Part shown: positions 41,967 to 53,769 of the stretch, piece after piece
Position numbering within the stretch: the first letter of the stretch is position 1
Layout: each line of letters starts with the position of its first letter
Source: Alphaproteobacteria bacterium
GTDB lineage: Bacteria > Pseudomonadota > Alphaproteobacteria > Caulobacterales > Caulobacteraceae
Reading direction: 5' to 3'
Length of the DNA: 64,000 bases
Assembly: GCA_018821435.1 (NCBI GenBank)
Contig: JAHJME010000012.1
Span: forward strand, 248,001 to 312,000
Notes under the pieces: generated by a model
What the model was told of the DNA's origin: nothing
Databases searched by the model: none
What the model saw: the letters and a program-made list of their open reading frames with translations, nothing else
Program-made: the position numbers and the translations under genes

Positions 41967-42796
41967 CCCAAATGGTTCGCGAGCCGCAGCGCGGCCATCA
42001 CCACGACAGCAAACATCAAGCCATCCACCCGGTCGAGCAATCCGCCGTGGCCGGGGATCAGGTCCCCCGAGTCCTTGACCCCGAAACGCCGCTTGATCGC
42101 CGATTCCCACAGGTCGCCGGCCATGGTCGCCAGCCCGACGGCCAGGCCGATGAACGCCGCCGCCCAGGGGTTCAGCTGGAACACCGACATCCCGGCCATC
42201 AGGCTGCCGGCGGCGGTGGCCGCCGCCAGCCCGCCGATGAAGCCGGACCAGGTCTTGTTGGGCGAGAACCGGGGCCACAGCTTGGGGCCCTTCAGCGTGC
42301 TGCCAACGGCGAAGGCGCCGATGTCGGCGGCCCAGGTCGCGGCGAACAGCATCATGATCCACCAGTGCCCCTGGTGCGACATCACCTTGTCGCTGTCGCG
42401 CAGCCACACCAGGCACAGCGCCGCGGGCGCGATGTAGAGCACGCCGAACGCCGCATCGGCCGGCCGCTCGGCCACGCCGCGCGCGATGACCGCCGCGAAG
42501 GCCGCGGTCAGCAGGATCGCACCCCAGGCCCAGATGAAGTCGCCGCGATAACCCACGAAAACAGCGATCAAAACCGCCGCCGCGACCGCCGCCGCCACGC
42601 GGGTCGGCGAGACCGGCGCGCTCATCCCACCCCACTCGATGGCCAGCAGCGCCACGCCGATCGCGATCAGGACGAGGTAGGGCCAGCCGCCGAACCACGC
42701 GGCCGCCAGGACAGCCGGAACCAGCACCGCGGCCGACGCAACGCGCAGGCCGAGGTTGTACCAGTCGAACCGCTTAACCTGCGGCGAGGACGTCAT
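41954..42796 (-). CDS. cdsA: Phosphatidate cytidylyltransferase
   Basis: A 280-residue polytopic inner-membrane enzyme making CDP-diacylglycerol from phosphatidate and CTP. About seven transmembrane helices; the C-terminal family signature is present in [25 protein letters not shown] region ([10 protein letters not shown] followed by DRVD). Start is ATG at 42796 or 18 bases earlier at 42814; both overlap the end of uppS and neither has a clear ribosome site. Confidence 0.94.
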   Translation of the reverse strand: MTSSPQVKRFDWYNLGLRVASAAVLVPAVLAAAWFGGWPYLVLIAIGVALLAIEWGGMSAPVSPTRVAAAVAAAVLIAVFVGYRGDFIWAWGAILLTAAFAAVIARGVAERPADAAFGVLYIAPAALCLVWLRDSDKVMSHQGHWWIMMLFAATWAADIGAFAVGSTLKGPKLWPRFSPNKTWSGFIGGLAAATAAGSLMAGMSVFQLNPWAAAFIGLAVGLATMAGDLWESAIKRRFGVKDSGDLIPGHGGLLDRVDGLMFAVVVMAALRLANHLGWGH

Positions 42797-43556
42797 CGGC
42801 AACGATTGCGCCATAGCGCCGATCCCGCGCGGCGAATTCCGCCAGCGCTGCTTTCAGATGCTCTTCGCCGTAGTCGGGCCACAGCACGTCCTGGAACACC
42901 AGTTCGGCGTAGGCCGCTTCCCACAGCAGGAAATTGGACAGCCGCTGCTCGCCCGAGGGCCGCACGATCAGGTCCGGGGGCGGCGTGCCGGCGGTGGCCA
43001 GCAGGCCGGAGAAGATCGCCTCGTCCAGGTCTTCGGGCCGACGTCGACCCTCGGCCACGTCCTCGGCGAACCGGCGGGCCGCGTCGACGATGTCGGCCTG
43101 ACCGCCGTAGTTGAAGGCGATGTTGAGATTGAAGGCGTCGTTGGCCTCGGTGCGCGCGTGGGCGTCGTCGATCAGCTTCAGCAGCTCGGTCGACAGCCCC
43201 TGGCGGCGGCCGATCACCCGCACCCGCACGCCTTCGCGGTGCAGCCGGGCTAGGTCGGTTTCGAAATAGCGCTTCGGCAGCGCCATCAGCTCGGCCACCT
43301 CGGCGGCCGGACGGCTCCAGTTCTCGGTCGAAAAGCCGAAGACCGTCAGCGACCCAACGCCCAGCTTCGCCGCCGCCGACACCGTGCGCTTCAGCGCTTC
43401 GACCCCGGCCCGATGGCCCAACGACCGCGGCAGGCCGCGCTGCTTCGCCCATCGTCCGTTGCCGTCCATGACGACCGCGACGTGCAGGGTCGACGCCGTC
43501 CCTCCCCCGTCAGGTTTGGGCGCGTCCGCGGACGATGACTTCTCGGCGGCTGCCAT
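42774..43556 (-). CDS. uppS: Undecaprenyl pyrophosphate synthase (cis-prenyltransferase)
   Basis: The 260-residue enzyme makes the C55 lipid carrier precursor for peptidoglycan and O-antigen. The catalytic aspartate is Asp31 in VVMDGNGRWAKQRG; GHRAGVEALK and FSTENWSRPA are the next two conserved regions, and LIVRPSGEQRLSNFLLW the last. The first 22 residues are a low-complexity extension. Follows frr with a 28-base gap. Confidence 0.97.
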   Translation of the reverse strand: MAAAEKSSSADAPKPDGGGTASTLHVAVVMDGNGRWAKQRGLPRSLGHRAGVEALKRTVSAAAKLGVGSLTVFGFSTENWSRPAAEVAELMALPKRYFETDLARLHREGVRVRVIGRRQGLSTELLKLIDDAHARTEANDAFNLNIAFNYGGQADIVDAARRFAEDVAEGRRRPEDLDEAIFSGLLATAGTPPPDLIVRPSGEQRLSNFLLWEAAYAELVFQDVLWPDYGEEHLKAALAEFAARDRRYGAIVADDVLAAG

Positions 43557-43584
43557 GGGGGAACGCTAAGTCCTTACGCGGGCG

Positions 43585-44151
43585 TCAAACGTGCATGATC
43601 TCTTGTTCTTTTGTTTTCAAGGCTTCGTCCACGCGCTTGATGGCTTCGTCGGTGATCTTCTGCACCTCCGTCTCGAAGCGCTTCTCTTCGTCCTGGCTGA
43701 CCACGCCGTCCTTCTGGGCCTTGCGGCAGTCGTCGTTGGCGTCGCGGCGCACGTTCCGCACGGCGACTTTCTGCTGTTCGGCGTATTTTCCAGCCAGTTT
43801 CACCAAGTCCTTCCGGCGCTCTTCCGTCAGCGGCGGGATCGGCAGGCGCAGGGTCATGCCGTCGACCACGGGGTTCAGCCCCAGGTCGGACGCCCGGATC
43901 GCCTTTTCCACTGAGACCACCAGCGCGCGATCCCAGACGGCGATATTGATCATCCGCGGTTCCGGGACACTGATCGCGCCCACCTGATTCAGCGGGGTCA
44001 GCGAGCCGTAGGCGTCCACCCGGATCTGATCCAGCAGGCTGACCGAGGCGCGACCGGTGCGCAGCGAGCCGAACTCTTCCTGCAGCGCCGCGACGGCCTT
44101 ATCCATGCGGTCCTTGTACTTCGAAAGCACGGGCTTTTCGGTCGTGGCCAT
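43585..44151 (-). CDS. frr: Ribosome recycling factor
   Basis: The 188-residue two-domain tRNA-mimic that splits post-termination ribosomes with EF-G. The conserved segments LRTGRASVSLLD, YGSLTPLNQVG and RRKDLVKLAGKYAEQ are present. ATG at 44151 gives the family length. Order rpsB-tsf-pyrH-frr-uppS-cdsA-dxr is the widely conserved bacterial cluster. Confidence 0.98.
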   Translation of the reverse strand: MATTEKPVLSKYKDRMDKAVAALQEEFGSLRTGRASVSLLDQIRVDAYGSLTPLNQVGAISVPEPRMINIAVWDRALVVSVEKAIRASDLGLNPVVDGMTLRLPIPPLTEERRKDLVKLAGKYAEQQKVAVRNVRRDANDDCRKAQKDGVVSQDEEKRFETEVQKITDEAIKRVDEALKTKEQEIMHV

Positions 44152-44192
44152 GGGGCGTCTCCGTCGTTCTATGTCGTGGGCGACTGTAGGGC

Positions 44193-44912
44193 TTAGGCGA
44201 TGGTCGTGAAGACACCTTCGCCGTTCAGCACCTTCAGCAGATTGCCCCGTTCGCGGATGTTGAACACCACGATCGGGATATGATTGTCGCGCATCAGGCT
44301 GACCGCCGACGAGTCCATGACCCGCAGGTTCTTCGCCAGCACTTCCTGGTAGCTGAGGGTCTCGTAGCGCTTGGCCTCGGAGTCCTTCTTCGGGTCGGCC
44401 GAATAGACGCCGTCGACGCTGGTCCCCTTGAACAGCGCGTCGCAGCCCATCTCGGCCGAGCGCAGGGCCGCCGGGGTGTCCGTGGTGAAGAACGGCGCGC
44501 CCAGTCCGGCGGCGAAGATCACCACCCGGCCCTTTTCCAGGTGCCGCAGCGCGCGGCGGCGGATGTAGGGCTCGCACACGGCTTCCATCGGGATCGCCGA
44601 CTGCACGCGGGTGTAGACGCCCGCCTTCTCGAGCGATGCCTGCAGCGCCAGGGCGTTCATCACGGTGGCCAGCATGCCCATGTAGTCGGCGGTCGCACGC
44701 TCCATCCCGGCCTCGGCCAGGGCGGCGCCGCGGAAGATGTTGCCCCCGCCGACGACCACGCAGACCTGCACGCCGGCGTTCACGACCTGGGCGATCTCCT
44801 CGGAGACCGCCGCCAGGGTCTTGGGATCGATCCCGAAGCTGTCGCCCCCGACACCCGCCTCGCCCGAGAGCTTCAGGAGGATGCGCTTATAGCGGGGGGC
44901 GGCGTCGGCCAT
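44193..44912 (-). CDS. pyrH: UMP kinase
   Basis: The 239-residue hexameric UMP kinase of the amino-acid kinase fold. Visible are [15 protein letters not shown] with the phosphate-binding lysine, [10 protein letters not shown], and [11 protein letters not shown] in the acceptor region. ATG at 44912 is the normal start; an earlier in-frame start lies next to the tsf terminator. It is separated from tsf by that hairpin, so it may have its own promoter. Confidence 0.97.
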   Translation of the reverse strand: MADAAPRYKRILLKLSGEAGVGGDSFGIDPKTLAAVSEEIAQVVNAGVQVCVVVGGGNIFRGAALAEAGMERATADYMGMLATVMNALALQASLEKAGVYTRVQSAIPMEAVCEPYIRRRALRHLEKGRVVIFAAGLGAPFFTTDTPAALRSAEMGCDALFKGTSVDGVYSADPKKDSEAKRYETLSYQEVLAKNLRVMDSSAVSLMRDNHIPIVVFNIRERGNLLKVLNGEGVFTTIA

Positions 44913-44945
44913 GGGTGAGTCCTGGATTATGCGGGGAACATACAA

Positions 44946-44980
44946 CAAGGGCGCGGCGCGTCTAACGCGCCGCGCCCTTG
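44946..44980 (-). terminator. Strong hairpin between tsf and pyrH
   Basis: A perfect 15-base GC-rich stem (44946-44960 and 44966-44980) with a five-base loop. The minus-strand sequence after it is TTGT, a weak U-tract. It begins 19 bases after the tsf stop and probably ends or attenuates the rpsB-tsf transcript. Confidence 0.7.
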
Positions 44981-44998
44981 GGAGTCAGTCAGGCCGGT

Positions 44999-45940
44999 TT
45001 AGGCCTGGCCGGTCATCGACGCGACTTCCGCCGCGAAGTCACCTTCCGGAGCCTTCTCCACGCCTTCGCCGAGGGCGAAGCGCACGAAGGCCTTCAGGAC
45101 GACCGGCGAGCCGGTTTCCTTGGCGGTTTCGGCGATAAGCTGCTCGATGGTCTGATCCGGGTTCATGACGAAGGGTTGCTTCAGCAGCACCACTTCTTCC
45201 TGCCACTTCCGAATCCGGCCCTCGACCATCTTCTCGGCGATCTCGCGGGGCTTGCCCGATTCGATCGCGGTCTGGGTCTGGATTTCGCGCTCCTTGGCGA
45301 CGACGTCCGGGTCCAGCTCGTCCGAGTTCAACGCCAGCGGCGGGGTCGGCGTACCGGCCACGTGCAGGGCGATGCGACGCGCGACTTCCTTCAGCGCGGC
45401 CTGATCGCCCGCGCCTTCCAGAGCCACCAGCACGGCCAGCTTGGCGACGTCGTCGCCCTGCTTGTTGTGCAGGTAGAGCGCCACGGCGCCCTCGCTCACC
45501 GACAGCTTGGCCGAACGGCGCAGGCGCATGTTCTCGCCGATCGTCGCGATCATGTTGGTGATCGCGTCGCTGACGAGTTCGCCCTTGGACGTCTTGGCCG
45601 CCGTGATGGCGTCCACGCCGCCATCGACCGCCAGCGCGACGTCCGCGAATTCGCGAGCGGCGGCCTGGAAGCCATCGTTCTTCGCCACGAAATCGGTCTC
45701 GGCGTTGAACTCGACCAGCGCGCCAGTCTTGCCATCCGCCGAGATCTTGCCGGCGACGAGGCCTTCGGCCGCGGCGCGGTCGGCCTTCTTCGCCGCCTTC
45801 GCCATGCCCTTGGTCCGCAGCCAGTCCATGGAAGCTTCGACGTCGCCGCCGTTCTCCTGCAGGGCCTTCTTGCAGTCCATCATGCCGGCGCCGGATTTTT
45901 CGCGCAGGTCTTTGACCAGCGCAGCGGTGATTTCCGCCAT
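44999..45940 (-). CDS. tsf: Elongation factor Ts
   Basis: The 313-residue nucleotide exchange factor for EF-Tu. The N-terminal UBA-like domain is complete ([20 protein letters not shown]), followed by the diagnostic [10 protein letters not shown] loop that inserts into EF-Tu and the two core subdomains. Follows rpsB with a terminator-like hairpin in the gap. Confidence 0.98.
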   Translation of the reverse strand: MAEITAALVKDLREKSGAGMMDCKKALQENGGDVEASMDWLRTKGMAKAAKKADRAAAEGLVAGKISADGKTGALVEFNAETDFVAKNDGFQAAAREFADVALAVDGGVDAITAAKTSKGELVSDAITNMIATIGENMRLRRSAKLSVSEGAVALYLHNKQGDDVAKLAVLVALEGAGDQAALKEVARRIALHVAGTPTPPLALNSDELDPDVVAKEREIQTQTAIESGKPREIAEKMVEGRIRKWQEEVVLLKQPFVMNPDQTIEQLIAETAKETGSPVVLKAFVRFALGEGVEKAPEGDFAAEVASMTGQA

Positions 45941-45968
45941 GGTCAGCTCCTCTTAGGTCTCTGAATAA

Positions 45969-45996
45969 CGACGGACCCTCCTATGAGGGCCCGTCG
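45969..45996 (-). terminator. Hairpin between rpsB and tsf
   Basis: Stem of six plus five base pairs with one mismatch and a four-base loop (45969-45980 and 45985-45996), followed on the minus strand by TTATTC. It can act as a partial terminator that lowers tsf relative to rpsB expression. Confidence 0.6.
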
Positions 45997-46031
45997 CCAG
46001 GGTTTTGTGTCAGCCAGATCCCCGAAGGGTC

Positions 46032-46967
46032 TTAGCCGGCCTGTTCTTCGCTCGCCGCGGCAGCGCCATCTTCGGCCGTCTCGGCCTCCGCGGCGGTGGT
46101 CTCGGGCTCGGCGGCCGGGGCGGCCTCCGGCGCGGCGGCGCCGGTCATCTCGGCTTCGAGGGCCGCGGCCTCCGGAGCGGAGACTTCAGGCTCGGCGACG
46201 ACTTGCGGCGTCAGCTGACGGGCCAGCGTCGGCTCCATCGGAGCTTCCGAGGCGCCCAGGTCGACACCCGAGGCCGACTGGCCGGCGGCCAGACCGTCCA
46301 GGACGGCGTCGGCCAGCAGGTCGCAGTACAGCTGGATCGCGCGGGCCGCGTCGTCGTTGCCGGGGATCGGATAGGTGATGCCGTCCGGGTTCGAGTTGGT
46401 GTCCAGGATGGCGATGACCGGGATGTTCAGCTTCCGGGCTTCCTGGATCGCGATCGCTTCCTTGTTGGTATCGATCACGAACATCAGGTCGGGGATGCCG
46501 CCCATGTCCTTGATGCCGCCCAGGGACAGTTCCAGCTTGTCGCGTTCGCGTGTCAGCTGCAGCAGTTCCTTCTTGGTGCGGCCTTGGCCTTCGCCGGCCA
46601 GCAGGCCGTCGACTTCGCGCAGACGCGCGATCGAGCCCGACACGGTGCGCCAGTTGGTGAGCGTGCCGCCCAGCCAGCGGTGGTTCACGTAGTACTGGGC
46701 GCAACGCTTGGCGGCCACGGCGATCGGATCCGACGCCTGGCGCTTGGTGCCGACGAACAGGATGCGGCCACCGGCGGCGGCGACTTCACGCACCTTCACC
46801 AGGGCCTGGTGCAGCAGCGGAATCGACTGCGACAGGTCGATGATGTGGATGTTGGAGCGCGAGCCGAAGATGTACTTGTCCATCTTCGGGTTCCACCGGT
46901 GCGTTTGGTGGCCGAAGTGGGCGCCGCTTTCCAGCAGCTGGCGCATAGAGAATTCGGGCAGAGCCAT
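46032..46967 (-). CDS. rpsB: 30S ribosomal protein S2
   Basis: The 311-residue S2 starts [21 protein letters not shown], with the conserved [15 protein letters not shown] and the GGTLTNWRT segment. The last about 55 residues (from about 256) are a Glu/Ala-rich acidic tail absent from the 241-residue E. coli protein. Acidic tails on S2 occur in alphaproteobacteria. ATG at 46967; the upstream in-frame reading is leader. Confidence 0.97.
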   Translation of the reverse strand: MALPEFSMRQLLESGAHFGHQTHRWNPKMDKYIFGSRSNIHIIDLSQSIPLLHQALVKVREVAAAGGRILFVGTKRQASDPIAVAAKRCAQYYVNHRWLGGTLTNWRTVSGSIARLREVDGLLAGEGQGRTKKELLQLTRERDKLELSLGGIKDMGGIPDLMFVIDTNKEAIAIQEARKLNIPVIAILDTNSNPDGITYPIPGNDDAARAIQLYCDLLADAVLDGLAAGQSASGVDLGASEAPMEPTLARQLTPQVVAEPEVSAPEAAALEAEMTGAAAPEAAPAAEPETTAAEAETAEDGAAAASEEQAG

Positions 46968-47112
46968 AGTCTGTGTCTCGTCTTTCTTCCGGTTGGACCG
47001 CCGCAGGTAAACCCTCCGAAGAGGACCGGAACGGACTTGGACGGGATGTCTCCCCGACCAAGCCGAACACCTGCGTGTGGATTGGAGCGGCGCATGTAGG
47101 GCCAAAAGCCCT

Positions 47113-47141
47113 GAAAATCAAGCCGCCGGCGCCCCGGCGGC
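47113..47141 (-). terminator. Rho-independent terminator after the small secreted protein gene
   Basis: An eight-base GC stem (47122-47129 and 47134-47141) with a four-base loop, followed on the minus strand by TTGATTTTC. It begins eight bases after the stop of the 98-residue protein gene and lies before the rpsB leader. Confidence 0.75.
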
Positions 47142-47148
47142 CGACGCC

Positions 47149-47445
47149 TCAGCGCTTCTTCTTGCCGTCCGGCCCGAAGACGCTGCTGCCGGGGTTGGTC
47201 TTGTAACCCTCGTAGGGCTTGAAGCCGGGCGACGTCGGGGCCTCCGGCGCGCCGTAGGTCTTGCGAGCGCCCGGCGTGGTGACCGTGCCCGGCGCGGGTA
47301 CGCCATAACTCTTGGGCGGGGTCGGCGCGCCGACGGTGCTGCCGGGGCTCCAGGTCTGTTTCGGCTTGGAGCCGAAGGTGCCTTGAGCGGCGGCGGGGCC
47401 GGCCGCGAGGGCCAGGGTCAAAATCAGTCCGATGTGTCGCTTCAT
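47149..47445 (-). CDS. Small secreted Pro/Gly-rich protein, hypothetical
   Basis: A 98-residue protein with a signal peptide (residues 1-21, ending AAA) and a low-complexity mature part rich in Pro, Gly, Lys, Thr and Tyr. Short similar units recur (PKSYGVPAPGTVTTPG, ARKTYGAPEAPTSPG, and KPYEGYKTNPG). The C-terminus is GPDGKKKR. No family recognised. It has a terminator immediately after it and lies 50 bases downstream of another secreted protein. Periplasmic or envelope location is likely. Confidence 0.72.
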   Translation of the reverse strand: MKRHIGLILTLALAAGPAAAQGTFGSKPKQTWSPGSTVGAPTPPKSYGVPAPGTVTTPGARKTYGAPEAPTSPGFKPYEGYKTNPGSSVFGPDGKKKR

Positions 47446-47495
47446 ATCCAAGCTCCTGCAGGAATTCGGCCAACCGGTCATGAGCCAACGCGCCT

Positions 47496-48013
47496 CTACC
47501 TTGACGGCGGCGGCGGCGGCGCGTCCAGCCGCAGGCCCTTCTTCGCGGTCTCGCACATGGCGTCGATCGCCTGCTCCGAGATTTTGTCGCGCGCCAGCCA
47601 CACCGGCGGCGCGGTCTCCCGCTCCGAGAGCTGGCCCTTCAGATTGTTCCCGGCATACAGCGTCATCCGCAGCACCGCGTAGCGTTGATGGGCGCAGTCC
47701 ACCGTCCACCGCGCCGTGGTCGAGCGCATGACCTGGCCATCCAGCTCGACCGGCTCGAAGAACTCCTGGCGGATGTCGCCTTCGATCAGGCCGCTGGGCC
47801 GCAGCATCGCCCCCTTCGGGCTGGCGAAGGTGATCCCAAGCGCGTTGAAACCCAGCATCGGCAGGTCATCGACGCCGCTCAGGCTCCGGTCGGCCCAGGC
47901 CACCACCTCCTGTAGCGTGGCCGGCGGCGGCGCGGCCTGCGCCAGGGTCGCCAGGGACAGGGTCGCCGCGGCCAACATCGCCGCGCCGAGACCCGTCGCG
48001 AGCCCGGCCGATC

Positions 48014-48017
<4 letters not shown>
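47496..48017 (-). CDS. Secreted protein resembling surface-adhesin E domain
   Basis: A 173-residue protein with a signal peptide (about 1-28, ending AQA). The mature part has two cysteines (in [10 protein letters not shown] and [11 protein letters not shown]) with the WxxDC-type pattern and spacing seen in the short periplasmic/surface adhesin E-like domain; the similarity is weak. The tail is Pro-rich. Its ATG overlaps the end of dnaE (four bases), so it is translationally coupled to the polymerase gene, an odd pairing. Function unknown. Confidence 0.72.
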
Positions 48018-51469
<3,452 letters not shown>

Positions 51470-51498
51470 CTCAGCCGCCTCTCCCATTCGCACGGCGG

Positions 51499-51588
51499 TC
51501 AGCCCATATGGCCGGCCACCGAGCAGACCATCCAGACAAAGCTCGCCACCGACGCAAAGGCCAGCGATTCCCGGGCCAGACGAACCAT
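51499..51588 (-). CDS. sidA: 29-residue membrane peptide, probable SidA-type SOS division inhibitor
   Basis: A 29-codon ORF beginning [10 protein letters not shown], with a basic N-terminus and one hydrophobic helix from about residue 8 to 26 ([18 protein letters not shown]). An AAGGA site lies eight bases before the ATG. A perfect SOS box lies 45 bases upstream behind a good promoter. It is directly upstream of dnaE. In Caulobacter crescentus, SidA is a 29-residue SOS-induced inner-membrane peptide that blocks division by binding FtsW; length, topology and regulation match. Orthology is inferred, since I could not compare sequences. The gene is too short for routine annotation. Confidence 0.75.
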   Translation of the reverse strand: MVRLARESLAFASVASFVWMVCSVAGHMG

Positions 51589-51632
51589 CTTCGGTATCCT
51601 TCTGTGAGCCCCCTGTGGAGAACCTGGGGGTC

Positions 51633-51674
51633 GTTCTGTTTTCGTTCTTATTCCTCTTTTGTTCTCATGGTCAA
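51633..51674 (-). promoter_or_regulatory. SOS-regulated promoter of the 29-codon gene and dnaE
   Basis: On the minus strand, TTGACC (51669-51674) is followed after 16-17 bases by an AATAAG/ATAAGA -10 element, and then by GAAC-N7-GAAC at 51633-51647, which is GTTC-N7-GTTC on the plus strand. The box lies at the probable transcription start, so LexA would block this promoter. Same consensus as the box at lexA. Confidence 0.85.
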
Positions 51675-51709
51675 GCGGCTAGTTTGGCCACCATCCACAG
51701 GAGCCCCGC

Positions 51710-52135
51710 ATGGACCAGCGTATCTCCCTGATCACCCTCGGCGTGGGCGATCTGGCCCGCGCCCGCCGCTTCTACGAGCAAGGCCTGGGCTGGACGCCGC
51801 TCAGCGCCCTCGACGAGGTGGCCTTCTACCAACTGCCCGGCCTCGGCTTCGCCCTGTTCGAACGCAAAGCCCTGGAGCTCGACGCGGGCCGCCCCATCGA
51901 CGGCGCCTTCAGCGGCTTCGCCGTCGCCATCAACGAGCGCTCGCGCGACGCCGTCGACGCCACCATCGCCCAGGCGGTCGCCGCCGGCGGCAAGGTCACC
52001 AAGCCGGCCGAGACCGCGCCCTGGGGCGGCTACTCCGGCTATGTCGCCGACCTGGACGGCCACGCCTGGGAAGTCGCCTGGAACCCGGGGTGCACGATCC
52101 ACCCCGACGGCTCGACCACGTTCGGCGGCGCCTAG
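51710..52135 (+). CDS. VOC family protein
   Basis: A 141-residue glyoxalase-fold protein. The first module begins ISLITLGVGDLARARRFYEQ and the second contains YSGYVADLDGHAWEVAWNPG. The usual metal ligands are only partly conserved (no His in the first strand), so a binding rather than catalytic role is possible. Divergent from the SOS promoter and convergent with the nucleoside hydrolase, overlapping it by four bases. Confidence 0.85.
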   Translation: MDQRISLITLGVGDLARARRFYEQGLGWTPLSALDEVAFYQLPGLGFALFERKALELDAGRPIDGAFSGFAVAINERSRDAVDATIAQAVAAGGKVTKPAETAPWGGYSGYVADLDGHAWEVAWNPGCTIHPDGSTTFGGA

Positions 52136-53091
52136 GCCAGCGCCGCCGTCATCGCCGCGAAGAATCCGGCCCGGTCCACGGCCTTGATCACCCGCGCGTT
52201 CGGGGGCTTTCGCACCAGGTCCGGGTCGGCCAGTTCGATGTCGGGCAGGATCGGGTGCGAGACGCTGAGGTAGCCGCGCGTCAGCTCGCCCTTGGTCTCG
52301 ACGTCGACGACGCAAAGCTCGCTCTCGGTGATCAACCCCGCGTCCAGCGCCACCGCGCAGGTCAGGGCGTCCGGGTGCAGGCTGCCACCCAGCCCCTGCG
52401 TCTGCTGCGAAAAGGCCAGCGACGCCCGGTTCACCGCCGTGAAGTAACGGGAGCGCGGCGTGTCCAGCGCCTCCAACTCGGCCAACTGCTCCAGGGTGAA
52501 CAGGCCGTCCCGCAGGGTCTCGGTCCAGGTGATGATCGACACGTCGAACCCCGCCGCCAACACGATCTTCGCCGCCTCGGGATCGACGTAGAAATTGTAC
52601 TCCGCCGCCGGGGTGACGTTGCCCACGCCGTTGTCGGTTCCGCCCATGATCCACAGGTGACGGCACGTTTGGGCAATCCGCGGCTCCATCATCACCGCCA
52701 GCGCCAGGTTCGTCAGCGGCGCCTGGGCGATCAGGGTGATCTCCCCCGGCGCGGCCATGATCCGCCGCACGATCTCGTCCGGCGCGTCGCCCGCCGCCGG
52801 GCGCTGGACCGCGGCTGAGAACCCGCTGTCGCTCATCCCGTCCGCGCCGAACACATAGCTCGCCGCCAGCGGCGCGCGGCTCAGCGGCCGCGGCGCGCCC
52901 AGATAGACCGGGACCGCCCCGCCCTTCCCGCAGACCTCGATCGTCTTCAGCGCGTTCTCGGCGTGCCGTTCGAAGCCGACGTTGCCATGGGCGATGGTCA
53001 CCGCCTCCACGACCACGCCGGGCCGGGTCAACGCGATCATCAGCGAGAAGACGTCGTCGCCGGCCGTGTCGGTGTCGATGATCAGGCGCAT
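52132..53091 (-). CDS. Nucleoside hydrolase (IunH/RihA family)
   Basis: A 319-residue enzyme cleaving the N-glycosidic bond of nucleosides. The calcium-binding N-terminal motif reads DTDTAGDD (residues 6-13), and the later conserved region WIMGGTDNGVGNVTPAAEYNF holds further ligands. Base specificity is not evident. ATG at 53091 puts the motif at the normal place; the in-frame extension upstream has no homology. No signal peptide. Confidence 0.93.
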   Translation of the reverse strand: MRLIIDTDTAGDDVFSLMIALTRPGVVVEAVTIAHGNVGFERHAENALKTIEVCGKGGAVPVYLGAPRPLSRAPLAASYVFGADGMSDSGFSAAVQRPAAGDAPDEIVRRIMAAPGEITLIAQAPLTNLALAVMMEPRIAQTCRHLWIMGGTDNGVGNVTPAAEYNFYVDPEAAKIVLAAGFDVSIITWTETLRDGLFTLEQLAELEALDTPRSRYFTAVNRASLAFSQQTQGLGGSLHPDALTCAVALDAGLITESELCVVDVETKGELTRGYLSVSHPILPDIELADPDLVRKPPNARVIKAVDRAGFFAAMTAALA

Positions 53092-53204
53092 TACCGCTGA
53101 CCTATCCTCAGGCGTCAGGCGAGTGAAGGTCCCGCGTCCGGAGAACATGATTTCCAACGCCGTCGTTCGGGCTATGCTCGCGGCGGGGAATGGGAGGCTT
53201 CGGG

Positions 53205-53768
53205 GTGTCGCACGCGTACCAGCCACCGCTCGAGACGATGTGGGCCGGCGCCTCACGGGGCGAGCCGCGCGCCCGCGACCGCCTGCTGGCCGCCCATTAC
53301 GCCGAGTTCCGCCGCATCGCCCGCCGCGTCCTGCGCGAGGACGCCGGCCGCCTGGCCATCCAGCCCACCGATCTCGCCCACGAAGCCGCCGTCCGCATCC
53401 TGAAGCTGGAGCGGATGGACTGGCGCGACCGCACCCACTTCCTGGCCATGTCCGCCCGGATCATGCGCCAGACCCTGATGGACGAGGTGCGCCGCTACCG
53501 CGCCAGCAAGCGCCAGATGCCGCCGATCCTGACCTTCTGGTGCGAGCCCAAGCGCGGCGGCGCCTTCGACCTGGAAGAGTTCGACGCAGTCCTGGCCAAG
53601 CTGTTCGAGGTGGACGAGGCGCGCGCCCGCGTGGTCGAGCTGCGCTTCTACGCCGGCCTGACCCTGGCGGAGGTGGCCGTGGCGCTCGACGTCTCGGAGA
53701 GCACGGTCGAACGTCGCTGGCGCGGCGCGCGGGCGTGGCTGCTCAGCGCCCTGGAGACCGCCGCCTGA
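53205..53768 (+). CDS. ECF sigma factor of the kinase-paired (ECF43-like) type
   Basis: A 187-residue sigma-70-family protein. Region 2 is about residues 25-95 (FRRIARRVLREDAGRLAIQP, THFLAMSARIMRQTLMDEV), and region 4 about 125-180 with a helix-turn-helix (LAEVAVALDVSESTVERRW). The sequence resembles sigma factors found beside Ser/Thr kinases instead of anti-sigma factors. The next gene, two bases on, is such a kinase. GTG at 53205 behind GGGAGG is preferred; ATG at 53190 is an alternative. In Vibrio and Xanthomonas, relatives are activated by phosphorylation by the paired kinase. Confidence 0.88.
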   Translation: MSHAYQPPLETMWAGASRGEPRARDRLLAAHYAEFRRIARRVLREDAGRLAIQPTDLAHEAAVRILKLERMDWRDRTHFLAMSARIMRQTLMDEVRRYRASKRQMPPILTFWCEPKRGGAFDLEEFDAVLAKLFEVDEARARVVELRFYAGLTLAEVAVALDVSESTVERRWRGARAWLLSALETAA

Positions 53769-53769
53769 A

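Noticed and set aside
51645..51664. A second GTTC pair next to the SOS box upstream of dnaE
   Set aside because: The spacing between these repeats is 13 bases, not 7, so it does not form a LexA site.
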